This document shows, in pieces, positions 53,833 to 63,315 of a stretch of DNA of 64,000 nucleotides. This DNA is from JBMFVE01 sp049966155 (GTDB taxonomy: Bacteria; Bacteroidota; Ignavibacteria; Kryptoniales; JAKASW01), in assembly GCA_049966155.1 (NCBI GenBank), contig JBMFVE010000001.1, forward strand, positions 722,706 to 786,705. Direction: 5' to 3'. The notes beneath the pieces were generated by a model. It did no database searches and was not told the DNA's origin. It saw only the letters and a program-made list of their open reading frames with translations. A program made the translations under genes and the position numbers. Within the stretch, counting starts at the first letter, position 1, and every line of letters starts with the position of its first letter.

Positions 53833-54390
53833 ATTAAAAGAAGACTCTCAAAAGGATATCTCCATGTATACACAGGCAATTCCAAAGGCAAAACTACTGC
53901 GGCATTAGGATTAGCGTTCCGCGCTCTGGGATACGGTTACAGCGTAAGAATGCTTCAGTTTCTTAAGGGGCCTGGGAAAGGCGAGCTGGGAACCGTTGAA
54001 TACGGAGAATGGTTAGCGTCCGAAAAATTCGGAGACCGATTCATTATCGAAGCTCTCGGAAGGCCCAATTTTGTTAATCCCAAAAATCCTGATCAGCTCG
54101 ATGTTGAACTGGCAAAAAAGGGGGTTAGCAGGGCATTGGAAGTAATGGGAGGAAATTACCCCGACATTCTCATCCTTGATGAGCTTACAGTTGCATTTAG
54201 TTTTAAACTTATAGATTGGGATGACATTGAAAAGATTCTATACGCGAAACCAGGTGATATGGAGTTAATCATAACTGGTAGGGATGCTCCACAGGCACTC
54301 ATTCAAAGAGCCGATCTTGTCACGGAGATGAAGCAAATCAAGCATTACTATGAACGGGGCATTAAAGCAAGACAGGGAATAGAGTTTTAA
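53833..54390 (+). CDS. cobO: Cob(I)alamin adenosyltransferase (CobA/CobO/BtuR type)
   Basis: A 185-residue enzyme that makes adenosylcobalamin from reduced cobalamin and ATP. The P-loop is in LHVYTGNSKGKTTAALGLA near residues 10-28, followed by FRALGYGYSVRMLQFLKG, then the Walker B ILDELTVAF and IITGRDAPQALI. The only frame-consistent start is ATT at 53833, six bases after a strong GGAGG; stops at 53803 and 53815 close the frame upstream, and starting at ATG 53950 would remove the P-loop. ATT is rare as a start. It serves the methylmalonyl-CoA/B12 branch and may link with the uptake operon at 24.5 kb. Confidence 0.88.
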   Translation: MKRRLSKGYLHVYTGNSKGKTTAALGLAFRALGYGYSVRMLQFLKGPGKGELGTVEYGEWLASEKFGDRFIIEALGRPNFVNPKNPDQLDVELAKKGVSRALEVMGGNYPDILILDELTVAFSFKLIDWDDIEKILYAKPGDMELIITGRDAPQALIQRADLVTEMKQIKHYYERGIKARQGIEF

Positions 54391-54479
54391 GACACCACAA
54401 ATTATCTCAAGACCTGAGGAACTTTGTTTGTTTCTCTTTCTCCACGAACGGAGGGGCAGTATTATTACAAATCAGACAG

Positions 54480-55034
54480 CTATCTCGAATAACGACCAAT
54501 TATCCTTGTCTCACCTAAAATATGACCTTTCATAGCTGAGAGTAATCCATCCTTCGTGACGGCCCCTGAAATTGACAAAACTTTGTCAACAGCGTAAAGT
54601 TTAAAAAAGTAGCGGTGTGTTCCACCCGGAGGGCAGGGCCCACCATAACCGATTTTCCTGAAGTCGTTTCTTCCCTGAGACGTTCCATCCGGAAGTCTTT
54701 CATCATGAGGGATCCCTTCCTTCAGGCTATTCACTGTTGAAGGTATGTTAAACACGACCCAGTGCACCCACGTTCCCATTGGCGCATCTGGATCATCAAC
54801 AATTAATGCAAACGATTTTACGCCCTCCGGCGCCCCTTCCCATCTTAACGGCGGGGAAACATCAGGCCCATCACAGGTATACTTTTTCGGAATCATTCCA
54901 CCATCCTTAAATGCTTCACTTGATATTGTGAATTCCATAACATTGTCCCCCTTTTTCTGGTGAGGTTTGTCCTGCGCATTCGAACAGCTAACTATTGCGA
55001 TTGCTAACAGGATTAAATGATACTTTCTGACCAC
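54480..55034 (-). CDS. YbhB/YbcL family (PEBP) lipoprotein
   Basis: A ~184-residue phosphatidylethanolamine-binding-protein homologue. The leader ends in IAIVSC (lipobox), then MEFTISSEAFKDGGMIPKKYTCDGPDVSPPLRW opens the PEBP fold (quoted in part), with DDPDAPMGTWVHWVVFNIP and GPCPPGGTHRYFFKLYAVD as the ligand-site motifs. GTG at 55034 is chosen because AAGGAG lies six bases upstream; the upstream ATG 55064 would place 10 extra charged residues before the leader. The biological role of bacterial YbhB proteins is unsettled. Confidence 0.88.
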   Translation of the reverse strand: MVRKYHLILLAIAIVSCSNAQDKPHQKKGDNVMEFTISSEAFKDGGMIPKKYTCDGPDVSPPLRWEGAPEGVKSFALIVDDPDAPMGTWVHWVVFNIPSTVNSLKEGIPHDERLPDGTSQGRNDFRKIGYGGPCPPGGTHRYFFKLYAVDKVLSISGAVTKDGLLSAMKGHILGETRIIGRYSR

Positions 55035-55113
55035 ACTTTTCTCCTTCCAGGCAATTTTTAACACCGCACATAATAATATATTTAATTACTATTGTTCATA
55101 ACAACCCCCTCAA

Positions 55114-55157
55114 CCTGACTAAAGTCAGGATCTAAGATATAGTAGGCAGACGCCTAC
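55114..55157. promoter_or_regulatory. Two adjacent perfect palindromes between PEBP and mnmE genes
   Basis: CCTGACT-AA-AGTCAGG at 55114-55129 and GTAGGC-AGAC-GCCTAC at 55142-55157 are perfect inverted repeats, 12 bases apart, in the divergent gap at 55035-55274. They may be regulator sites or form two hairpins in the mnmE leader. No matching regulator is identifiable here. Confidence 0.45.
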
Positions 55158-55274
55158 CAGATTTTACCGGAGCAAGATATAGATTAAAATCGTCTTTTGA
55201 CGTTCTAATTTCACAACAGAGGTACACGTATACTGTCCCTTTATCAAACAGAATCTCTTTGCTAAATTTAATAA

Positions 55275-56675
55275 ATGCACGCTAAAGCCAACCTAAAAAA
55301 GAATTTCGACACAATTGCAGCGATCGCCACTCCAATTGGCGAGGGTGGAATTAGTGTAATACGCATTTCCGGGGAAAGCGCTATCCCTGTTGCAGATTTA
55401 CTTTTCAAAGGAAGAGTAAAGCTATCTGAAGTTCAAAGCCACACCGCTCATTTCGGCAGACTCGTAACACAAGATGGCACAATATTAGACGAGGTTGTGG
55501 CAACCTGTTTTAGAAAACCAAGCAGCTACACCTGCGAGGACGTTGTTGAGATTAGCTGCCACGGCGGTTATCTTGTGAGTCAGAAGGTGCTGAATGAAAT
55601 CTTAAATTGTGGTGTCCGACTGGCAGAGCCTGGTGAGTTCACCAAACGCGCCTTTTTAAATGGAAGACTTGATCTTACTCAAGCGGAAGCAGTAGCAGAT
55701 TTGATCCATGCAAAAAGCGAAACTGCTTACAAGAGCTCTTTAAAACAGCTAAGCGGTGAACTTTCTTCTGAAATTAATTCAATCAGGTCAGAGCTCCTGG
55801 ATTTAGCATCACTTCTTGAACTGGAACTCGATTTTTCCGAGGAAGACGTTGAGTTTGCAGATCGACATAAACTTCAATCAGGCATTGAAACTGCTATTGC
55901 AAAGATTGGAAGACTTGCTTCAACTTATAGTATCGGGCGGATTTACAGAGAGGGTGTGCGCGTCGTAATTGTAGGAAAGCCAAATGTCGGGAAGTCGAGC
56001 CTGATGAACAGGCTGCTTGGTGAAAAACGGGCGATAGTCAGCGAAGTACCAGGGACCACTCGTGATACTATTACAGAGGAAATCATCCTCCATGGAATCC
56101 GATTTAGGCTGACAGATACAGCAGGCCTCAGGGATACATCTGATACGATTGAAAACGAGGGTGTTCTGAGGACTCGCCAGGAAGCAAGTAAAGCCGATAT
56201 ATTGCTTCTCATACGCGACATCACTGAAATCAGAAATGGAAATAAATCCGCTGATGACATTTACGCAAACATTGAAAATCTATGCCAGCTGAACAATATT
56301 CCCATATTAGCAGTCTGGAATAAAGTAGATCTCATTCCTGAGATTGAAAACCGAAAAACCTCAGAAGGAATTTTTATTTCAGCTCTGAAAGGGACGGGAA
56401 TCAATGTCCTGAAAAAGAAGTTGTATGATATGGTGGTTAACATAGATTTGTCTGAGAATTCAATCATAGTAACCAGTGCACGACATAATGATGCACTGAG
56501 AAGAGCTGGAAGAAGTCTTTCACTAGCACTTGAAAGTCTTAGGGAAGGACAGCCAGGCGAGTTTATAGCGCTTGACCTCAGAGCAGGGCTAGATGCGCTG
56601 GGTGAAATAACGGGGGAGGTCACCACGGATGATATATTGAACAACATTTTTTCGCGGTTTTGCATCGGCAAGTGA
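55275..56675 (+). CDS. mnmE: tRNA modification GTPase MnmE
   Basis: A 466-residue GTPase that, with MnmG, adds the carboxymethylaminomethyl group to U34 of certain tRNAs. N-terminal tetrahydrofolate-binding domain (TIAAIATPIGEGGISVIRISG), a helical domain, the inserted G domain (GKPNVGKSS at 234-242, VPGTTRDT, DTAGLRD, NKVD) and the C-terminal FCIGK, whose Cys is the catalytic one. It is full length. mnmG follows after 54 bases holding a parS site. Confidence 0.97.
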   Translation: MHAKANLKKNFDTIAAIATPIGEGGISVIRISGESAIPVADLLFKGRVKLSEVQSHTAHFGRLVTQDGTILDEVVATCFRKPSSYTCEDVVEISCHGGYLVSQKVLNEILNCGVRLAEPGEFTKRAFLNGRLDLTQAEAVADLIHAKSETAYKSSLKQLSGELSSEINSIRSELLDLASLLELELDFSEEDVEFADRHKLQSGIETAIAKIGRLASTYSIGRIYREGVRVVIVGKPNVGKSSLMNRLLGEKRAIVSEVPGTTRDTITEEIILHGIRFRLTDTAGLRDTSDTIENEGVLRTRQEASKADILLLIRDITEIRNGNKSADDIYANIENLCQLNNIPILAVWNKVDLIPEIENRKTSEGIFISALKGTGINVLKKKLYDMVVNIDLSENSIIVTSARHNDALRRAGRSLSLALESLREGQPGEFIALDLRAGLDALGEITGEVTTDDILNNIFSRFCIGK

Positions 56676-56688
56676 AAAACAGTAAGAA

Positions 56689-56704
56689 TGTTTCACGTGA
56701 AACA
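56689..56704. other. parS site (perfect consensus)
   Basis: TGTTTCACGTGAAACA is identical to the 16-base parS palindrome bound by ParB/Spo0J. It lies in the 54-base gap between mnmE and mnmG. In many bacteria parS sites cluster near the replication origin, in or near the mnmEG-parAB region. This means ParB binding and loading of condensin start here. Confidence 0.92.
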
Positions 56705-56729
56705 AAGTGGTAAAGAAAAAGCATAGAAA

Positions 56730-58604
56730 ATGAGATACAGGAATTACGATATAATTGTAGTTGGGGCTGGCCATGCTGGAATAGAGGCATCGCTGGCTGC
56801 CGCAAGAATGGGTTGCTCTGTCCTACTCATAACAATGGACATATCATCGATTGGGAGGATGTCGTGCAATCCAGCAATTGGCGGGACAGCGAAGGGGAAC
56901 CTTGTTCGCGAAGTTGATGCACTCGGAGGAGAAATGGGGAAGATCGCAGATGCTACAGGAATTCAATTCCGAATGTTAAATAAGTCAAAAGGCCCTGCAG
57001 TTTGGTCTCCCCGTGCACAAAATGATCGAGAGGGATATTCTCTTGAGGCCCGACGACGTGTGGAGGCGCAGGAGGGGCTCCACATAATGCAGGACATGGT
57101 CACAGACGTGATCGCTGAAGCTGGTGTAATCAAAGGAATCGAGACATCGACAGGTGTTAGAATTGCATGCAAGGCCTTGATCGTTTCTACTGGAACATTT
57201 TTGAATGGGGTAATGCATACAGGCCTCAAGAGACGGGTTGGTGGGAGGTTTAACGAACCGCCTGCACTTGGACTTACTGCATCTCTAGAAAAACTTGGAT
57301 TTGTCAGTGGAAGATTGAAGACCGGGACACCACCAAGAATTGACCGCAGAAGTATAGATTTCTCAGTTATTGAGGAGCAACCAGGGGACCCAGACCCCGA
57401 ACCATTCTCTTTTCAAACCAAAGAAGTTACGAGAGACCAGATCAGCTGTTACCTCACCTACACTAACGAAGCCACCCATGAAATCTTGAGAAAGGGTTTC
57501 GACAAATCGCCAATGTTCACAGGGCTGATAAAAGGGATAGGTCCGAGGTACTGCCCATCTATAGAGGATAAGATCGTCCGCTTTGCCGACAAGCCAAGGC
57601 ACCAGATATTCCTCGAACCTGAAGGGAGAGAGACCAATGTTGTGTACGTCAACGGATTTTCAACCAGTCTCCCTGCGGAAATTCAGTACGAAGCTATGAA
57701 AACACTACCAGGTTTGGAAAATGTCGAAATGCTCAGGCCCGGTTACGCTGTCGAATACGACTTTTTCCCCCCACAGCAGGTTAGCTTGACACTCGAAACA
57801 CATTTGATCAAAGGTCTCTTCTTTGCAGGACAGATAAATGGGACCTCAGGCTATGAAGAAGCAGCAGGACAGGGAATAGTGGCGGGTATAAATGCAGCAT
57901 TGAAAATTAGGGGACAGGATCCCTTTATTCTAAAGCGTTCCGATGCCTACATTGGCGTTCTCATTGACGACCTTGTAAATAAGGGAACGGACGAACCCTA
58001 TCGAATGTTCACATCCCGTGCCGAGTACAGACTCATGCTGAGGCAGGATAATGCTGACAGGCGTCTGATGAGATATGGGCATCAATTTGGGCTTATTCCC
58101 GACGATATTTATTTTTCATTGCTTCAAAAGGAAAGATTTATCGAGATTCTCAAGCGGTACGCTTACGAAAAGACAGTCCCTCCACAAGCAGTTAACCCAT
58201 ATCTGGAAAAGATTAGATCGTCTCCATTGACAGAAAATGAAAAGCTGTCACAGCTGGTCAAACGTCAGGGCGTCTCTCTGTCAGATCTTCTTGAGCTGGA
58301 ATTCTTTAAGAATGATTCGCTCCCTCTTGAAGCAGTGAAAAGAAAAGATGTTGTTCAACAGGTCGAAATTGAAACAAAATATGAGGGCTATATCACCAGA
58401 CAAATTGAAGAAATCGACCGATTCGAGCACTTTGAATCAATGGAAATCCCTGAAGACTTTGACTTCAAAAGGGTCAAGTCTCTCTCGACTGAAGCAACAG
58501 AAAAACTTTCAAGGGTTAAACCAAGGTCAATTGGTCAGGCAAGTCGCATTTCGGGGGTTTCTCCCGCTGATATTTCTGTCCTCATGGTATATCTTCATGG
58601 ATAG
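56730..58604 (+). CDS. mnmG: tRNA uridine modification enzyme MnmG (GidA)
   Basis: A 624-residue FAD protein, partner of MnmE. FAD-binding motif DIIVVGAGHAGIEASLAAARMG, then MSCNPAIGGTAKGNLVREVDALGG, the GTFLNG and RTGTPPRID-type motifs (here KTGTPPRIDRRSID), FFAGQINGTSGYEEAAGQGI, and a helical C-terminus ending RISGVSPADISVLMVYL. It uses NADH and methylene-tetrahydrofolate to modify U34. Its stop overlaps a second parS-like site. In many genomes rsmG and parAB follow; here murQ comes next. Confidence 0.97.
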   Translation: MRYRNYDIIVVGAGHAGIEASLAAARMGCSVLLITMDISSIGRMSCNPAIGGTAKGNLVREVDALGGEMGKIADATGIQFRMLNKSKGPAVWSPRAQNDREGYSLEARRRVEAQEGLHIMQDMVTDVIAEAGVIKGIETSTGVRIACKALIVSTGTFLNGVMHTGLKRRVGGRFNEPPALGLTASLEKLGFVSGRLKTGTPPRIDRRSIDFSVIEEQPGDPDPEPFSFQTKEVTRDQISCYLTYTNEATHEILRKGFDKSPMFTGLIKGIGPRYCPSIEDKIVRFADKPRHQIFLEPEGRETNVVYVNGFSTSLPAEIQYEAMKTLPGLENVEMLRPGYAVEYDFFPPQQVSLTLETHLIKGLFFAGQINGTSGYEEAAGQGIVAGINAALKIRGQDPFILKRSDAYIGVLIDDLVNKGTDEPYRMFTSRAEYRLMLRQDNADRRLMRYGHQFGLIPDDIYFSLLQKERFIEILKRYAYEKTVPPQAVNPYLEKIRSSPLTENEKLSQLVKRQGVSLSDLLELEFFKNDSLPLEAVKRKDVVQQVEIETKYEGYITRQIEEIDRFEHFESMEIPEDFDFKRVKSLSTEATEKLSRVKPRSIGQASRISGVSPADISVLMVYLHG

Positions 58605-58618
58605 TTTCACGTGGAACA
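58603..58618. other. parS-like site, two mismatches
   Basis: AGTTTCACGTGGAACA matches 14 of 16 bases of the parS consensus and begins at the mnmG stop codon. Together with the perfect site at 56689 it brackets mnmG. Its central CACGTG core is intact. Confidence 0.75.
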
Positions 58619-58677
58619 TTAGTGATCACGTTGGTTACTGACATAAGTTAACGTCCGAAACAAACTGAGGTAATTAA

Positions 58678-59610
58678 ATGAAACAAAAAAAACAGCTTTT
58701 TCATGAATTAACAACACTTGTCACTGAACAGCGAAATCCGGCATCTATGGACATTGACAGTAAGAACGTAATAGATATTCTCAGAATCATAAACAATGAG
58801 GATAAAAAAGTCGCTTTTGCTGTAGAAAAGGAGCTGCCGTACATTGCAGAGGCTGTGGAAATTGTGGTCAACGCGTTCCGTTCAGGTGGCCGCCTGTTTT
58901 ATACAGGCGCTGGAACGAGCGGTCGTATTGGCGTCCAGGATGCAGCTGAATGTCCACCAACCTACGGGACCGATCCAGAAATGATTCAGGCTATGATAGC
59001 AGGGGGGCGACCTGCTCTGTTTAAGGCTCAGGAGGGAGCTGAAGATTACGAGGAAAATGGAGCGAACGATGTTCTTGCCCACGGAATCACCTCCAGAGAC
59101 GTCGTCTGTGGCATTGCAGCAAGTCGGCGGACTCCATATGTCGTTGGTGCGATAAAGAAATCCCGCGAAATAGGTGCTAAAACAATATTCGTCACCACCA
59201 ATCCCAGGTCACAGTTTGACCTCGAGGTTGATGTAGCCATCTGCCCGGAAGTTGGGCCGGAAGTCATCATGGGATCAACACGAATGAAATCCGGAACTGC
59301 CCAAAAGATGATACTTAACATGATTACAACCGCATCAATGATTAGACTCGGCAAGGTTTATGAAAATATGATGGTCGATCTTCAAATGACAAACAAGAAG
59401 CTCGAAGAAAGATCCAAACTTATAATCATGACCATCACCGGTGTTGACTATGAGACTGCTGAACGAGTACTCTATGAAGCAGGTGGTCATGTTAAAACAG
59501 CCGTTGTTATGATAAAGGCAAACGTAACAGCTGATGAGGCTAAACGCCGCCTTAATTTGTCAAATGGTTTTGTGAGAACGGCAATTGAAGGGCAGCTCAA
59601 TAGAAATTGA
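58678..59610 (+). CDS. murQ: N-acetylmuramic acid 6-phosphate etherase
   Basis: A 310-residue SIS-domain enzyme that removes lactate from MurNAc 6-phosphate in cell-wall recycling. SIS-type motif FYTGAGTSGRIGVQDAAECPPTYGT and EDGAEDYE-type segment (here QEGAEDYEENG), with STRMKSGTAQKMILNM and the C-terminal UBA-like ANVTADEAKRRL. The start ATG 58678 follows GAGGT. The mfd frame overlaps its last 26 bases. Whether the cell recycles its own wall or takes up MurNAc is not visible. Confidence 0.95.
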   Translation: MKQKKQLFHELTTLVTEQRNPASMDIDSKNVIDILRIINNEDKKVAFAVEKELPYIAEAVEIVVNAFRSGGRLFYTGAGTSGRIGVQDAAECPPTYGTDPEMIQAMIAGGRPALFKAQEGAEDYEENGANDVLAHGITSRDVVCGIAASRRTPYVVGAIKKSREIGAKTIFVTTNPRSQFDLEVDVAICPEVGPEVIMGSTRMKSGTAQKMILNMITTASMIRLGKVYENMMVDLQMTNKKLEERSKLIIMTITGVDYETAERVLYEAGGHVKTAVVMIKANVTADEAKRRLNLSNGFVRTAIEGQLNRN

Positions 59611-62600
59611 CATTTCTGAACTCCGTCATATCATCGAATCATCCAGTACACTCGATCGATTAGTAGACGAATTTCTACATGCTGGGCATAAATCAATACA
59701 CATTACCAACAAACCTTTTCTAGCGTTTCTACTTACGAGACTTGTTTCAACATTCAACAGGCCTGTTGTGCTCATTGCTCAGGACCAGGAATGGCTCGAC
59801 CAAATAGAATCGGATTTCATTTTATTATCTGATAGGAAGCCGATAAATCTCCTCGAAGAAAACCAGTTGAACAGCGCTGGTGTTTACGATTTTCTTTCCG
59901 GTAATATCAACCTTTACACTGCTGAGTATAGCATTTTGCTCGCAGGTTTTCCAACTCTTCAAGCACTCGAGTCTTCCATCCTACATGTTTCGCTGGGGAA
60001 GACAATACAATACCAGGAATTAGTTTCATTATTAAAAGAATATAATTTCCAGCGAAAAGATTATGTCGAAGAGATTGGCGACTTTGCAATAAGAGGGAGC
60101 ATCGTAGATATCTTTCCAGAATCTGCAGAATATCCTGTCCGGGTTGATTTCTTTGGAGACACAGTAGAATCTATTCGCATCTTTGATCCGGTTACACAGC
60201 GCTCGATTAAAAAAGTCGAGTCGGCCACAATCTTTCCATTCCGCAAGAACCAATCCCACTCAACATCACTTCTAAATTCATTTCCAGTTGGGACATTCAT
60301 TATTATTCAGGAGCCGCACCTCTTCAAGGATTCTTACGGGGACAAAGGGGTTAAGATTCTGGAAGTACTGTCGAAGAATAACAACACTTTTTTCATAAAT
60401 TTAATGCAGCATACACCTGTTGACTTAACGGTTAACGCCACTTCTCAATCTGGTCTCAACGGAAGAATCGACGCTGTAGCAAAAAAAATTCACGAAATGT
60501 ATAGCAATGGATATCGCTTATTCGTTACATCATCCTCACGTCACCTTGAGCAAAACCTGATAAACCTCATTTCAGAATATGATGATATATATTCAACATC
60601 AATACTAAATGAAATCCGTTTCGTTCAGGCTCCACTATCAGGCAGCCTGATCCTTCCAGAAGACAAGATCGGAGTCCTGTCGGAACACGAGATATTTGGA
60701 AGACGGTCGGCATCACTTTCTCGAAAAGACAAAGCCAGGAAGTTTGTTGGGCTCCTCAGGAGAGATCTGCACATCCTCAAAAGAGGCGACTATTTAGTGC
60801 ATGAAGATTACGGAATTGGAAAATTCATTGGACTGGAAAAACTCAAGATAGTCGAAAGCATCCAGGAGTGTGCTAAGCTTGAATACGCCGACGGGGATAT
60901 CTTATACGTTAACGTAAACTACATTGGAAAGCTACAAAAGTACACTTCTGAAGATGGCTTTCACCCAAAACTTAACAAGCTAGGCGGGGGAGATTGGGAA
61001 AACCTGAAAACCAAAGCAAAGGGGAAACTCAAACACATCACAAAAGATTTAATCCGACTTTATGCTGAAAGAAAGAAAACAAAGGGGATCAAGTTTTCCG
61101 AAGATACGATATGGCAACACGAACTGGAGTCATCTTTTACTTACGAAGACACCCCAGATCAACTGCGCTCGACGCTCGAGATTAAAAAGGATATGGAAAG
61201 CGAGACCCCAATGAACCGCCTCCTGTGCGGAGACGTCGGGTTTGGCAAAACTGAAATTGCTATTCGGGCAGCATTCAAAGCAACAATGTCCGGTAAACAA
61301 GTAGCTGTACTTGTACCAACAACAATCCTTGCAGAACAACATTACAATACTTTTAAGGACAGGCTATCTCAATACGCAGTTGCAATTGATGTCATCTCCA
61401 GATTTCGGAAAAAGACAGAACAAAAAAGTATCCTTAAAGCCCTTGAAGCAGGAACCGTTGATATTATCATAGGTACACACAGACTATTGTCCGACGACGT
61501 AAGCTTTCACGATCTCGGATTACTTATCATAGATGAGGAGCATCGATTTGGCGTGCAAGCAAAGGAAAAAATCCGACAGCTGCGTGCTAATGTTGACACG
61601 TTATACATGACCGCCACTCCGATTCCACGCACACTTTACATGTCGCTGTCATCTGCAATGGACATATCCATCCTGCAAACGCCACCAGCAAATAGACTTC
61701 CAATTGAAACCTTCGTAATAAATTTTGATCCTAAAATCATACAATCTGCAATAGAGCGAGAACTAGCTCGCGGTGGACAGGTCTTCGTAGTCAGTGATTC
61801 GATAAAAGACCTATCCAGATTTGCTGACCTGGTTCGCCGTCGCGTCTTAGCAGCAAGGCTTGGAATCATTCATGGCAAAATGCCTTCCTCAGAGATTGAA
61901 AGAACAATGATTGCCTTCTTAAAAAAGAATCTCAATGTGCTGGTAGCGACCAAAATAATAGAAGCTGGAATTGACATTCCTTCAGTCAACACCCTGATTA
62001 TCAATAACGCAGATCACTTTGGACTGGCGGAATTGTACCAGCTGCGCGGCCGCATTGGCAGATCAAACATTCAGGCTTATGCTTATTTGATAGCAAAGCC
62101 TTTTTCCAATCTATCTCGTGACGCAGCCCGCAGGTTAATAGCTATTGAAGAGTTCAGTCAGCTCGGCTCCGGCTTTAACCTCGCCATGAGAGACCTTGAA
62201 ATAAGGGGAGCTGGAAATCTGCTTGGAAGGGAACAAAGCGGTTTTATTAATAACATGGGATTCGAAATGTATAACAAGATATTAGAAGAGGCAGTAGAAG
62301 AAGCCCGATTCGAAGAGCACCTGGATGATCAACTGAATACTATTACGAGGAGGAAAGTAGAGCCTCAGTTAACTGTTGACGTCGACGCATTTATCCCTGA
62401 TGATTATGTGTCAACCGATACTGAGAGATTTGACATTTACCGCAGACTTTCCAGGGCTACTTCCTATGCTGAAATTGATGACCTGTCTGAGGAGATGGCC
62501 GATAGATTTGGAAAACTACCACAGCCGACAGCAAATTTGCTGCTCATCATCAAAATCAAAATAAACCTCGAAGCACTTCATATACCGCGACTTGAAATGA

Positions 62601-62830
62601 AAGGAAACAAAGTCCGCCTCACTCTTCCACCAAACGATGAAGACTTTTACCGCACGATTTTCCCTGACTTGATGAATTCACTTGATGAGACCACCGATAT
62701 TACTTATCGAGTCACACAGGAAAAATACGAGGTGAAAATTGAGATAGAATTCAAAAGGGTTCAAGAGGAGACGTCAAAGAAGTTAGAAAGCCTTGCTGGA
62801 TTAGTCGAACACCTTAATAAAAAGACGTGA
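59585..62830 (+). CDS. mfd: Transcription-repair coupling factor
   Basis: A 1081-residue SF2 translocase that removes RNA polymerase stalled at lesions and recruits UvrA. UvrB-homology domain (YTAEYSILLAG, DFAIRGSIVDIFPESA), RNA-polymerase-interacting domain (GDYLVHEDYGIGKFIGLE), Walker A CGDVGFGKTE near residue 549, DEEH near 650, motif VI QLRGRIGRS, and the C-terminal TRCF domain. The only usable start is TTG 59585 inside the end of murQ, with a weak ribosome site, so the start could be slightly off. Works with uvrC of the same window. Confidence 0.95.
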   Translation: MKGSSIEIDISELRHIIESSSTLDRLVDEFLHAGHKSIHITNKPFLAFLLTRLVSTFNRPVVLIAQDQEWLDQIESDFILLSDRKPINLLEENQLNSAGVYDFLSGNINLYTAEYSILLAGFPTLQALESSILHVSLGKTIQYQELVSLLKEYNFQRKDYVEEIGDFAIRGSIVDIFPESAEYPVRVDFFGDTVESIRIFDPVTQRSIKKVESATIFPFRKNQSHSTSLLNSFPVGTFIIIQEPHLFKDSYGDKGVKILEVLSKNNNTFFINLMQHTPVDLTVNATSQSGLNGRIDAVAKKIHEMYSNGYRLFVTSSSRHLEQNLINLISEYDDIYSTSILNEIRFVQAPLSGSLILPEDKIGVLSEHEIFGRRSASLSRKDKARKFVGLLRRDLHILKRGDYLVHEDYGIGKFIGLEKLKIVESIQECAKLEYADGDILYVNVNYIGKLQKYTSEDGFHPKLNKLGGGDWENLKTKAKGKLKHITKDLIRLYAERKKTKGIKFSEDTIWQHELESSFTYEDTPDQLRSTLEIKKDMESETPMNRLLCGDVGFGKTEIAIRAAFKATMSGKQVAVLVPTTILAEQHYNTFKDRLSQYAVAIDVISRFRKKTEQKSILKALEAGTVDIIIGTHRLLSDDVSFHDLGLLIIDEEHRFGVQAKEKIRQLRANVDTLYMTATPIPRTLYMSLSSAMDISILQTPPANRLPIETFVINFDPKIIQSAIERELARGGQVFVVSDSIKDLSRFADLVRRRVLAARLGIIHGKMPSSEIERTMIAFLKKNLNVLVATKIIEAGIDIPSVNTLIINNADHFGLAELYQLRGRIGRSNIQAYAYLIAKPFSNLSRDAARRLIAIEEFSQLGSGFNLAMRDLEIRGAGNLLGREQSGFINNMGFEMYNKILEEAVEEARFEEHLDDQLNTITRRKVEPQLTVDVDAFIPDDYVSTDTERFDIYRRLSRATSYAEIDDLSEEMADRFGKLPQPTANLLLIIKIKINLEALHIPRLEMKGNKVRLTLPPNDEDFYRTIFPDLMNSLDETTDITYRVTQEKYEVKIEIEFKRVQEETSKKLESLAGLVEHLNKKT

Positions 62831-62874
62831 TAAGGATCCAGCAACGCCATAGAGCGTGTCAATAAGGAGTTCAA

Positions 62875-63294
62875 ATGACGAAAAATGATGCTGGCAAAAC
62901 GTGTAGGACAAAGTTGGACTTAATTACGAAGGAAATCGTGACCATGCAAGGTGGACATGTGGGCGGACCTGAGAAGGAAAAATCGCTCAGTAAAAAGAGC
63001 ATTGCTCTAGCCGGAATACTAGCAATAATTGCGATACGCGTCGTTATCTTGACCTATTTAGGTAAATGCATAGACGTTGCCGCACTCCCCATCGGCAAAC
63101 GCATCCCAATAGTCGATCTTGCAAGTCTTGCCGGAGAACAAACTAACACCATGAGTCTCAGGAATAGTCCAACCAACGTCTTGATCTTCAGCGCGAGCTG
63201 TCCTCACTGCACTTCAATGTTGTCGGCATTCAACCGAATGAAGATGAAATACCCCGATGTTCTTCATTTTGTCGGGATATCACCGTTCCATTGA
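62875..63294 (+). pseudogene. Truncated membrane-anchored thioredoxin-like protein
   Basis: 139 codons: a basic start, one membrane helix near residues 43-63 (IALAGILAIIAIRVVILTYL), and the first part of a thioredoxin fold with FSASCPHCTSML (CXXC). It breaks off after LHFVGIS, about halfway through a normal domain. Removing one C near 63286 would continue as RSIESFMEEKQ and end at TGA 63319, in a GTGA overlap with the next gene. So a frameshift is likely, and even then the domain is short. Start after AAGGAG is good. Likely a redox helper of a peptide-processing system that has decayed. Confidence 0.65.
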
Positions 63295-63315
63295 ATCATT
63301 CATGGAAGAGAAACA

